From: Syntrophorhabdaceae bacterium
GTDB taxonomy: Bacteria; Desulfobacterota; Syntrophorhabdia; Syntrophorhabdales; Syntrophorhabdaceae
Reading direction: 5' to 3'
Length of the DNA stretch: 6,561 nucleotides
Assembly (NCBI GenBank): GCA_026416315.1
Contig: JAOAFK010000109.1
Span: 1-6,561 of the forward strand
A program made the translations under genes and the position numbers. Positions 1 through 6,140 of this stretch are shown one piece after another. The first letter of the stretch is position 1, and each line of letters opens with the position of its first letter. The notes below the pieces were generated by a model. It did not search any database and was not told the origin of the DNA. It saw nothing but the letters and a program-made list of their open reading frames with translations.

Positions 1-180
1 TCAAAAAGCCAGTTATCTAAAAACGATGTGGATGATTTTATAAACAGAAAGCTAAAACTTTTTAAAGGTGTATACGAACATATCTTCCCCGTAATCGTTA
101 CCTATATGATATCAGAGCCTGATGCTGAAGAATATGCACGAGAGAAAGGGATAGCGCTATTTTATTCATATGATTTTTGA
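1..180 (+). CDS. C-terminal end of an unrecognised protein (5' end outside window)
   Basis: An open frame enters from the left edge in phase with base 1 and ends at TGA 178-180, giving 59 residues. The segment is hydrophilic at first (SKNDVDDFINRKLKLFKGVYE), then has a hydrophobic strand-like stretch (HIFPVIVTYMIS), and ends in AEEYAREKGIALFYSYDF. A late 'A...KGI.L.YS' strand after a helix resembles the C-terminal end of some PD-(D/E)XK nuclease-like domains. That is only a resemblance: no catalytic residues are in view and I do not recognise the gene. No Cys pairs or membrane segments are visible. It is co-directional with the URO-D gene downstream but 174 bp away, so a shared transcript is unproven. 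No GC-rich terminator stem follows the stop. Confidence 0.6.
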   Translation, partial: SKSQLSKNDVDDFINRKLKLFKGVYEHIFPVIVTYMISEPDAEEYAREKGIALFYSYDF

Positions 181-354
181 AATTATAAAACTTGTTAACC
201 AATCATTTTAGAAGGATCATAAAAAACATAAACTTTTTGTCTTTGCATGATAAAAAAATCTTATAGTAAAAAAGAAATAAGTTCTATAAAAATGGTGGGT
301 TATAACAGCGAGTTAATCAGCTATAAACGCATAAAAAAATGAAGGGAGTAAAAG
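181..354 (+). promoter_or_regulatory. AT-rich upstream region of the URO-D gene, with weak promoter and dyad candidates
   Basis: This 174-bp gap must carry any separate promoter of the gene at 355. The best sigma70-like pair I find is TTGTCT (237-242) and TATAGT (262-267), but the 19-bp spacing is long, so support is weak. Closer to the gene, TTATAAC (300-306) and GCTATAA (320-326) form an imperfect inverted repeat, 6 of 7 positions, that could be an operator downstream of that promoter. No sigma54 GG-N10-GC element was seen. The ribosome binding site AAGGGAG (342-348) lies 6 nt before ATG 355 and fixes that start. Confidence 0.25.
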
Positions 355-1668
355 ATGTCTTCAAAGGAAAAAATGAGGGCAAGATTTGAAAAGTGGTTAA
401 ATCCACCGGGCATAGAGTTCAAAGACTATGAGGCAGAAACAACCTATAAAAAATCTGTCCAGAGATTTATCGATGCAGTTCAAATGGAAAAATTACCTGA
501 TAGGGTGCCTGTTTACATATCTGGAAGTTTTCTTGTGCCCTATCTTTATGGACTGTCCCCATATGAGGCCATGTATGATTATGACAAAACCATGGATATT
601 CACATTAAATTTCTAATAGAATATAAACCAGATTATATCCTTTCCCCCCTTTTTTTAGGTTCAGCCAAAGTTTTAGAAATTCTCGATTACAAACAGTACA
701 GGTGGCCTGGACATGGAGTATCCAGGGATGTGGGCTATCAGTATGTTGAGGCAAAATATATGACAGAAGACGAATATAACACTCTAATAGATGACCCATC
801 GAATTTCTGGTTCAGAATTTTATTTCCCCGTATATTCGGCTCCCTTGAGCCTTTAAAAGAAATAGCGCCCTTCACTGATATCTGGGAAATCGTAAATGTA
901 TCGCCTTATATGGTTCCCTTTGGCATTCCAGCTGTTCAGGATGCCTTTAAAAAACTAATTGAAGCAGGCAGTGAGGCAATGGTATGGATAAAAAAATTTT
1001 CAGGGTTCAGGTCAAAGGCAATGAGTTTAGGTTTTGCTCCTGCTGTGGGTGGTGCAACAAAGGCACCATTTGATATTATAGGTGATACTTTAAGAGGAAC
1101 AAGGGAGATCATGATAGACCTTTACAGAAGACCAGAAATGGTTTTAAAAGCCGCAGAGAGACTGACTCCCATAGCGATAAAACAAGGTGTTAGGGGTGCT
1201 AATGGAAGCGGTGTGCCTGTTGTTTTTATTCCCCTTCACAAAGGAGCAGATGGTTTTATGTCTGATGAGCAGTTCCGAAAATTCTACTGGCCCTCTCTTT
1301 TAGCCCTTATAAATGGCCTCGTTGATGAAGGATGCATCCCTTATCTATTTGCAGAAGGCTCTTACGATACAAGGCTCAAATATTTGAAAGAACTGCCTAA
1401 AGGTGCATGTCTGTGTCATTTTGATAGGACAGATATGGGAAAGGCAAAAAACGCTTTAAGGGATATTGCCTGTATAGCGGGAAATATTCCTGCAGGACTT
1501 TTGTTAACAGGGACACCTGAAGATGTTAAGGCTTATTGCAAAGATCTAATAGATGTTGCCGGTGAAGGTGGGGGTTTTATTGTTGCCCCTGGCTCTGCAT
1601 TAAATGAAGCAAAACCTGATGCAATTCGTGCCTTGATAGATTTTGTGAAAGAGTATGGCGTATACTAA
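355..1668 (+). CDS. URO-D-fold corrinoid methyltransferase-like protein (uroporphyrinogen decarboxylase family)
   Basis: This 437-residue cytosolic protein belongs to the uroporphyrinogen decarboxylase superfamily, in the lineage of corrinoid:substrate methyltransferases rather than haem synthesis. I base that on the C-terminal TIM-barrel signatures: IPLHKGADGFMS (292-303), FYWPSL (310-315), LFAEGSYDTRL (331-341), CHFDRTDMGKAK (354-365), GNIPAGLLLTGTPEDV (376-391) and GGGFIVAPG (405-413). It is longer than typical MtaA/MtbA proteins (about 340-370). The HxC zinc motif of those enzymes is absent: Glu334 sits at the equivalent strand end and His355 follows after exactly 20 residues. The neighbouring operon supplies a corrinoid protein, a pterin methyltransferase and a reactivase, so it is probably a methyltransferase I taking a methyl group from an unknown substrate. 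The ATG start has a good Shine-Dalgarno, AAGGGAG, 6 nt upstream. Its TAA (1666-1668) overlaps the stop of the convergent reactivase gene. The superfamily call is firm; substrate and partner are inference. Confidence 0.85.
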   Translation: MSSKEKMRARFEKWLNPPGIEFKDYEAETTYKKSVQRFIDAVQMEKLPDRVPVYISGSFLVPYLYGLSPYEAMYDYDKTMDIHIKFLIEYKPDYILSPLFLGSAKVLEILDYKQYRWPGHGVSRDVGYQYVEAKYMTEDEYNTLIDDPSNFWFRILFPRIFGSLEPLKEIAPFTDIWEIVNVSPYMVPFGIPAVQDAFKKLIEAGSEAMVWIKKFSGFRSKAMSLGFAPAVGGATKAPFDIIGDTLRGTREIMIDLYRRPEMVLKAAERLTPIAIKQGVRGANGSGVPVVFIPLHKGADGFMSDEQFRKFYWPSLLALINGLVDEGCIPYLFAEGSYDTRLKYLKELPKGACLCHFDRTDMGKAKNALRDIACIAGNIPAGLLLTGTPEDVKAYCKDLIDVAGEGGGFIVAPGSALNEAKPDAIRALIDFVKEYGVY

Positions 1669-3542
1669 AAATTGCCCAGAAGTTCACCCATATCAGGAAA
1701 AGTGTCTTTTCTATGGGGGATATACAGGGCATCAAGAAACTCCTTCTGAAATTCACTGCGAAGGGTAAGTTCGATATACTCTAATTTTTTCGTTATATTT
1801 TCTGCCTCCTCCCTCTCCTTGCGGTTTAACAGGGCACATACCGCTCCCTCCCCTGCTGCATTTCCCACAGGAACAATTTCTGATATTTTTGAAAAAGGAA
1901 ACATGCCGATGGTATATGCATTTTTTATATCTATATAATTACCAAAGGCGCCTGCAAGCATTACCCTTTTTGGTCTTTCTATGCCAATATAGTTGAGCAG
2001 TATCTTTGCCCCTGCGTATATTGCAGCCTTTGCAAACTGAATATTTCTCACATCCTCCTGGGTGATTGTAATATCTCTTCCTATAGCCGTTTCGTCTGCA
2101 TGGGCGATAACAAATTCTGTCTTCCCTGATGTTTTCCTCAATCTTTCCGTATATATATCCTTTTTGAAACGACCTGAATTATCTATAATCCCCCATTTAA
2201 AAAGCTCAGAAACTGCATCTATGACACCGGAACCACATATCCCCTTTGGTTTTGTGTTTCCAATTACAGTATATTTTACATCCCTGGTTTTTGGATCAAT
2301 GTATATCCTTTCTATAGCGCCTCTATCTGCCCTCATTCCAAACTTTACATGGGCACCTTCAAGGGCAGGACCTGTGGCACACGAGACACAGACAAGCCTT
2401 TTTCTATCCCCTACTACTATTTCACCATTTGTCCCAATATCAATTATCAGGTAATTTTCAAAATAAAGATAAGGCTTAAGAGCAAGCACCACGCCTATAC
2501 AATCTGCCCCAACAAAACCTCCCTTCACAGGTAGAACATAAATATTACCTGCCGGGTGGATTTTGATACCTAAGTCTTTTGCCTTCAAGGTTATCGAAGA
2601 TGACAGATAAGGCGTAAAAGGAGAGACTCCAAGGCCAGAAGGATTGATCTTTAAAAAAATATGGTGCATCACTGTGTTTCCCACAACTGTTGCCTCAAAT
2701 ATATCCTCTTTAGATATACCAGCCTTATTGGAGAGTCGGTCTATAAGGTTATTCAAACTTTTAATAAGGGTTTTATTTAGATCCATAAGTCCTTTCATTC
2801 CATTTTTTGCGATGAAGTCTATCCTCGTCATGATGTCCTGTCCAAATTTTATCTGGGGGTTTAATATCGAACCTGAAGAAAGACAACTACCATATTTCAA
2901 ACTCATGAGATATGCCCCGATGGTTGTTGTGCCAATATCAACTGCGATACCGTATAGACCTTTTTTCTCCTTTGGTCTTATATCAAGCATTTCCTCATCA
3001 TTCCATACTACTGTATTGATCTTCCAGTTTTCTTTTCTTAAAAGCGAAGGTCTGTCTTTGAAGCAGAAAGGGTCAACCTTCGACACTGAAACATTGTATC
3101 TCTCTTTTAATATCCTCTTTATCTTTTCAATGTCACTTTCGTTATCTGAAAGAGATGGTGGTGGAATTTCAATATAATATTGACATATTGCAGGGTGAAG
3201 ATCCATTTGCCTTTTTATTTCTGTTTTGTCTCTTACAAAATCACCTACGGTGTTTTCTTTTAGGATTTCAACCTTTAAATTACCTTCAATTCTTGTGAGA
3301 CAGGCAAGCCTTATTCCATCTGAGAGTTCCTTTTCTGTAAAAAGTTTCTTTTCCTGTTCAGTTACATCTGAAAAACCTTGCCTGGAGAGTATTTTTATTC
3401 TGCATTTCCCGCATTTACCTTTTCCGCCGCAGATGGACTCGATGGGAATATTCGACCTTCTTGCAACTTTTAGAACGTACTCCTCTTTATTGACTTTTAC
3501 CTTCTTTCCAAACGGCAAAAAGACTATCTCAAATTTTTCCAC
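1665..3542 (-). CDS. Reductive activator of corrinoid proteins ([2Fe-2S] ferredoxin + ASKHA ATPase, RACo/RACE type)
   Basis: This enzyme restores corrinoid that has oxidised to Co(II) back to methyl-accepting Co(I), coupling ATP hydrolysis to electron transfer from its own iron-sulfur centre. The 625-residue length is normal for the bacterial family. The N-terminal ferredoxin domain has cluster ligands C38-X5-C44-X2-C47-X33-C81 (CGGKGKCGKC, LACLT). After a linker (about 95-190) comes the ASKHA part: VDIGTTTIGAY (201-211), VGNTVMHHIF (287-296), a second phosphate loop IIDIGTNGEIVVG (366-378), CATGPALEG (388-396), GICGSGVIDAV (434-444) and adenosine-side AGAFGNY (530-536). The single plant-type [2Fe-2S] centre separates it from archaeal RamA, which carries C-terminal [4Fe-4S] clusters. 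The start is GTG at 3542-3540. It lies inside the preceding URO-D gene (14-nt overlap), with AAAGG 7 nt upstream (3554-3550), so translational coupling is likely. The stop TAG (1667-1665) overlaps the convergent gene's TAA. It is the last gene of the operon. Confidence 0.93.
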   Translation of the reverse strand: MEKFEIVFLPFGKKVKVNKEEYVLKVARRSNIPIESICGGKGKCGKCRIKILSRQGFSDVTEQEKKLFTEKELSDGIRLACLTRIEGNLKVEILKENTVGDFVRDKTEIKRQMDLHPAICQYYIEIPPPSLSDNESDIEKIKRILKERYNVSVSKVDPFCFKDRPSLLRKENWKINTVVWNDEEMLDIRPKEKKGLYGIAVDIGTTTIGAYLMSLKYGSCLSSGSILNPQIKFGQDIMTRIDFIAKNGMKGLMDLNKTLIKSLNNLIDRLSNKAGISKEDIFEATVVGNTVMHHIFLKINPSGLGVSPFTPYLSSSITLKAKDLGIKIHPAGNIYVLPVKGGFVGADCIGVVLALKPYLYFENYLIIDIGTNGEIVVGDRKRLVCVSCATGPALEGAHVKFGMRADRGAIERIYIDPKTRDVKYTVIGNTKPKGICGSGVIDAVSELFKWGIIDNSGRFKKDIYTERLRKTSGKTEFVIAHADETAIGRDITITQEDVRNIQFAKAAIYAGAKILLNYIGIERPKRVMLAGAFGNYIDIKNAYTIGMFPFSKISEIVPVGNAAGEGAVCALLNRKEREEAENITKKLEYIELTLRSEFQKEFLDALYIPHRKDTFPDMGELLGNF

Positions 3543-4404
3543 CTTCTAACCTTTCTTTTAGTTGAGGATAAAGAGCAAAGATTCTTTCTTTCAAAATACC
3601 TTCACAAAGGCCTGAGGAAGAACCAAGGATCAACCCGCCATTTAAAAACATTTCTTTTGCTCTATCTACTTCCATTCGTATCTTTTCGGGACCCCATCCA
3701 AAAAGGTCTATATGACCCATAAAACAAACCCTTTTTTGCAGAAATGAATTCATTTTATAAACATCCATGCCTGCCTGAGCATCAAAGGTACAAAGACAAT
3801 CAAAGCCCACATTTACAAAATCATTGACATATTTTTCAAGGTTACCATCGCTGTGAAAAAATGCATATAATCCTGAAGATTTTATCATCTCCACCATCCT
3901 TGTATAGACAGGCTCAAGGAGTGCTTTAAAATCATCCCTCGAAAAAAAGGTCCCCTCATTTCCTGCAATGTCATCTACGACAGCTATGCCACAAAATCCA
4001 GAATTAATAAACTGGGGAAATATTGCCCTTAAATTTTCTAAAAAACTTTCAGTAAGGTCATGGATTTTTTCTTTGTCCCTTCTTAAGGCTTTGAGGGTTT
4101 CCATATATCCTAATTGTCCTGTCCAGAAAGAAAAGGGTCCTTTAATATTACAGACGAGAAAAATATCATCCATCTCCTTTAGATGTTTTTCTTTAAAAAA
4201 TTCCTCTTCATAATGGGAAATTCCAACAAGGTCAAGGTCAAGAATGGAAATTAAACCTTTAAGCTTCCCCACATAGCCATCTGAAAAAAAAGGACACATT
4301 TTATCTATAAAAGACCTTTCAATGAAGAGCTCACCTTTTGGTATATAGGGGAGAGGACCGCTAAAAGAGAGGGCCTTTTCAACTATGATTTTTTTATTAA
4401 TCAT
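3529..4404 (-). CDS. Short URO-D-fold corrinoid methyltransferase-like protein
   Basis: This 291-residue soluble protein belongs to the uroporphyrinogen decarboxylase superfamily, the fold of MtaA, MtbA and CmuA corrinoid methyltransferases. Supporting segments are the acidic strand VVDDIAGNEGTFFS (142-155), the helix LLEPVYTRMVEMIKSSG (162-178), the metal-site-like FFHSDGN (182-188), FDAQAGMDV (207-215), GHIDL (230-234) and GGLILGSSSGLCEGI (256-270). MtaA/MtbA bind zinc through H-x-C plus a distant Cys. Here the first motif is H184-S-D186, with Asp replacing Cys, and C267 sits near the place of the distant Cys. It is some 50-80 residues shorter than typical relatives, mostly at the N-terminus. 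It lies third in the operon, 5 nt after the pterin methyltransferase and overlapping the reactivase by 14 nt. That position fits a methyltransferase I feeding the corrinoid protein. The Shine-Dalgarno is weak (AGG about 5 nt before ATG), so coupled translation is likely. Substrate unknown. Confidence 0.82.
   Translation of the reverse strand: MINKKIIVEKALSFSGPLPYIPKGELFIERSFIDKMCPFFSDGYVGKLKGLISILDLDLVGISHYEEEFFKEKHLKEMDDIFLVCNIKGPFSFWTGQLGYMETLKALRRDKEKIHDLTESFLENLRAIFPQFINSGFCGIAVVDDIAGNEGTFFSRDDFKALLEPVYTRMVEMIKSSGLYAFFHSDGNLEKYVNDFVNVGFDCLCTFDAQAGMDVYKMNSFLQKRVCFMGHIDLFGWGPEKIRMEVDRAKEMFLNGGLILGSSSGLCEGILKERIFALYPQLKERLEGGKI
3550..3554 (-). promoter_or_regulatory. Ribosome binding site for the reactivase GTG start
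   Basis: Read on the minus strand, AAAGG lies 7 nt before GTG 3542-3540, within the last codons of the upstream URO-D gene. This supports the GTG start. The first in-frame ATG lies far downstream (Met113) and would delete the whole ferredoxin domain. Confidence 0.6.
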
Positions 4405-4409
4405 CGAAC

Positions 4410-5258
4410 CTATTTAGATTTCATTGCCTTACAAAAAGCAGTGTATCTTCTGGCAAAAGGGTCCCTTCCTGCCACAAGATCAGCTGCCATTATATAAGGT
4501 TTCAAGATCCTTGGATTGGTTATGGCACATGTTAGACCATAATGTATGGCCGTTGAAAGAAATACAACATTTATGAAACTTCTTTGGGGAAGCCCAAAAG
4601 AAATGTTGCTTGCCCCTAAAATCAGATTAAACCCCCATTTATCTTTTACCATTTTCATAGTCTCAAAGGTATTTATGGCAGATTTTGCATTTAATGCCAC
4701 TGACTCAACAATAGAATCTACAATAATATCCTCTCTTGGTATACCCTCCATGTCTGTTTGTTTTACAATATTCTCCACGATGGTGACCCTGCTATCAGGA
4801 TCTTTTGGTATTCCCCTTCCATCGGATGCAATAATTACTACCCCTGTTCTGTATTCTTTCACTAAAGGGAGTAGCTGTTCCATAACTGTCTTCTCACCTG
4901 ATACAGAATTTATCAATGGTTTCCCGCACCCTGTATGAAGGGCATTTTTTAATGCTACAGGGTTTCTGCTTTCAAGACACAAAGGCACATCAAACCTTTT
5001 TGTTATATTTTCCACCACAAATGGAAGGAGAGAGGCTTCATCTATGCCAAATGCGCCAACGCTTATATTTAATATATCTGCTCCTTCTGATATCTGTTCT
5101 TCAGCAATCTTCAAAATAGGATCAATATCTCTTCTTTCAAGGGCCTCCTTTACTCCATTTTTCCCAAAGGGATTTATTTTTTCACCGATTATCACTGTTG
5201 GAAGACCATCACCTATTACCACTTCCTTTCCATGCATGCCCACCAGTATAGTTTTCAT
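4410..5258 (-). CDS. Pterin-binding methyltransferase (methylcorrinoid protein:tetrahydrofolate type, MtvC/MtgA/AcsE-like)
   Basis: This 282-residue TIM-barrel protein of the pterin-binding family probably transfers the methyl group between the corrinoid protein and tetrahydrofolate (methyltransferase II). Motifs in order: IIGEKINPFGK (23-33), GADILNISVG (59-68), CLESRNP (94-100), INSVSGEK (116-123), ASDGRG (144-149), IIVDSIVESV (178-187), LGASNISFGLPQ (214-225) and GLTCAITNP (241-249). By spacing, N117, D181 and N218 match the pterin-contacting N96, D160 and N199 of AcsE. The AcsE D75 position is E96 here, and the usual Asp of the 'GADxLD' strand is N64. Length is normal for stand-alone members; dihydropteroate synthase is unlikely because of the corrinoid context and the SNISFGLP motif. 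It begins 4 nt after the corrinoid protein's stop, with only a weak GGA about 9 nt before its ATG. It ends 5 nt before the URO-D gene. Confidence 0.9.
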   Translation of the reverse strand: MKTILVGMHGKEVVIGDGLPTVIIGEKINPFGKNGVKEALERRDIDPILKIAEEQISEGADILNISVGAFGIDEASLLPFVVENITKRFDVPLCLESRNPVALKNALHTGCGKPLINSVSGEKTVMEQLLPLVKEYRTGVVIIASDGRGIPKDPDSRVTIVENIVKQTDMEGIPREDIIVDSIVESVALNAKSAINTFETMKMVKDKWGFNLILGASNISFGLPQRSFINVVFLSTAIHYGLTCAITNPRILKPYIMAADLVAGRDPFARRYTAFCKAMKSK

Positions 5259-5262
5259 TTTT

Positions 5263-5886
5263 TTATATCCATTTTCTACAGAGATTTACTGCTGCAATGG
5301 CATCTTTGCCATATGCATCAGCCCTCACGTACTCCCTGACCCTCTCATCAATCTGCCCGCCACCTATCATAATTTTTGTTCTGTCCCTCAATCCTGCCCT
5401 TTCTATCTCCTCAATAGTTCTTTTCATGGCATCGAAGGCAAGGGTTAAAAAACCGCTCAACCCTATAACTTGAGGTGAAACCTCCTTTATCTTTTCCACA
5501 ATCCTTTCTGCTGGCACATCAACACCTAAATCATAGACCTCGTATCCATTTACATCGAGCATGAATATCACAATATCTTTACCTATATCATGAATGTCCC
5601 CTTCTACTGTTGCCATTATTACCCTTCCTTTTTTCTTTACTTCCCTTTCCTGTTTTATATATGGTTTTACAATCTCTGAAACCCCCTTTAAAATCTCACC
5701 AGCCATAATGAGATCAGGAAGAAAATACTCTCCAGTCTCGAAACGTTTTCCCACGATCTCCATAGCAGCCCTTGCACTGTCTAATATATCGATGTGAGAG
5801 ACACCCCTTGCAATTTTTTCTTTTGTAAGCCCTAACACTTCCTGTTCCTTAAGATCTGCCATGAGATTTATAAAGGTCTCATCCAT
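5263..5886 (-). CDS. Corrinoid (cobalamin-binding) methyl-carrier protein, MtaC/MtvA/MtgC-like
   Basis: This 207-residue cytosolic protein carries the corrinoid cofactor that shuttles a methyl group between methyltransferase I and methyltransferase II. Residues 1-80 form the helical N-terminal cap domain, and the Rossmann-like B12 domain starts near 88 (GRVIMATVEGDIHDIGK). The base-off/His-on motif is intact: D97-x-H99-x-x-G102, then exactly 41 residues to S144, then 28 more after the SxL-equivalent triplet to GG at 175-176. His99 is the predicted lower cobalt ligand. Two small departures from the consensus are S144-G-F146 in place of SxL and GGGQ in place of the common GGAP. Full length for the family. 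It is the first gene of the operon, with a strong GGAGG (5897-5893) 6 nt before ATG 5886. It probably serves both URO-D proteins in the window, which is inference. Confidence 0.93.
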   Translation of the reverse strand: MDETFINLMADLKEQEVLGLTKEKIARGVSHIDILDSARAAMEIVGKRFETGEYFLPDLIMAGEILKGVSEIVKPYIKQEREVKKKGRVIMATVEGDIHDIGKDIVIFMLDVNGYEVYDLGVDVPAERIVEKIKEVSPQVIGLSGFLTLAFDAMKRTIEEIERAGLRDRTKIMIGGGQIDERVREYVRADAYGKDAIAAVNLCRKWI

Positions 5887-5892
5887 TTCTTA

Positions 5893-5897
5893 CCTCC
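5893..5897 (-). promoter_or_regulatory. Strong ribosome binding site of the first operon gene
   Basis: GGAGG on the minus strand lies 6 nt before ATG 5886-5884. It is the strongest Shine-Dalgarno in the minus-strand block. That fits the corrinoid protein being made in excess over downstream genes, which have weak or coupled sites. Confidence 0.75.
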
Positions 5898-5912
5898 AGA
5901 GAATCAACTAAA

Positions 5913-5939
5913 TTATCTAAGACAACAGGGTTAAGATAA
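5913..5939 (-). promoter_or_regulatory. Inverted repeat overlapping the proximal -10 (operator candidate)
   Basis: TTATCT (5913-5918) and AGATAA (5934-5939) are perfect inverted arms. They extend inward to AA/TT if one unpaired T is allowed. The arms are 21 bp apart start to start, about two helical turns. One arm coincides with the predicted -10 hexamer and the other lies just past the start site, a geometry suited to a repressor. An RNA hairpin in the leader is the alternative if transcription starts further upstream. Confidence 0.3.
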
Positions 5940-5962
5940 AAAACTTTTTGCGGAAAAATCAA
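5933..5962 (-). promoter_or_regulatory. Candidate proximal sigma70-type promoter of the corrinoid operon
   Basis: Read on the minus strand, TTGATT (5962-5957) and TATCTT (5938-5933) are separated by 18 bp. This puts a start near 5926 and gives a leader of about 40 nt before ATG 5886. The -10 hexamer is imperfect (4 of 6 against TATAAT) and the region is AT-rich, so chance matches are common. Confidence 0.35.
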
Positions 5963-5975
5963 TAGAAAATTTCCC

Positions 5976-5983
5976 TGTATACA
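5976..5983. promoter_or_regulatory. TGTATACA 8-bp palindrome upstream of the proximal promoter
   Basis: TGTATACA is a perfect palindrome ending 13 bp upstream of the candidate -35 hexamer at 5957-5962. The symmetry does not extend further. It could be a regulator half-site, or chance in AT-rich DNA. Confidence 0.15.
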
Positions 5984-6090
5984 CATCCCATGTTTTTATT
6001 TTTTTTATATGACAGGAAAATGAATCCATAGAATTTTAATAGAAGCTTTTTTTCATGAATTTGCCAATTTCAATTGAGTTTATAAAGAAT

Positions 6091-6114
6091 AGAAAGCGTC
6101 CCCAGGGGGCTTTG
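6091..6114 (-). terminator. Hairpin with T-rich tail, candidate Rho-independent terminator or attenuator
   Basis: AAAGC (6093-6097) pairs with GCTTT (6109-6113), and inside it CCC (6100-6102) pairs with GGG (6106-6108) around a short loop, with two unpaired bases on one side. Read on the minus strand, the stem is followed by a pyrimidine-rich tail (TCTATTCTTT). It lies 64 nt beyond the stop of the interrupted Cys-rich frame, so it may end that transcript. If the candidate distal promoter is active, it would fall at or near the start of that transcript instead. The T tail is interrupted, so termination strength is uncertain. Confidence 0.4.
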
Positions 6115-6140
6115 AATACCCTTTGAGCCAATACTGTCAA
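6113..6140 (-). promoter_or_regulatory. Candidate distal promoter with perfect TTGACA -35
   Basis: On the minus strand, TTGACA (6140-6135) is an exact -35 consensus. The best downstream -10 is TATTCA (6118-6113) at 16-bp spacing, a poor match. A strong -35 beside a weak -10, directly abutting the four-box dyad at 6141-6175, would suit a regulated promoter. Transcripts would run toward the corrinoid operon with a leader of about 220 nt. Confidence 0.3.

Noticed and set aside
234..250. Sigma54 promoter around TTTGCATG upstream of the 437-codon gene
   Set aside because: The GG expected 10 bp upstream of GC at 245-246 is absent (positions 233-234 are CT).
355..1668. Haem-pathway uroporphyrinogen decarboxylase (hemE)
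   Set aside because: Too long, without the HemE N-terminal Arg-rich substrate motif, and set beside corrinoid methyltransfer genes rather than haem genes.
2644..3177. 177-codon plus-strand open frame antisense to the reactivase, and the similar frames at 2062-2454 and 3226-3549
   Set aside because: They lie wholly on the opposite strand of a well-supported gene, have low-complexity Ser/Phe/Ile-rich translations typical of antisense shadows, and show no family motif.
4546..5448. Plus-strand open frames at 4546-4938, 4916-5119 and 5044-5448
   Set aside because: Antisense to the pterin methyltransferase and corrinoid protein genes, whose motifs are intact; no coding character of their own.
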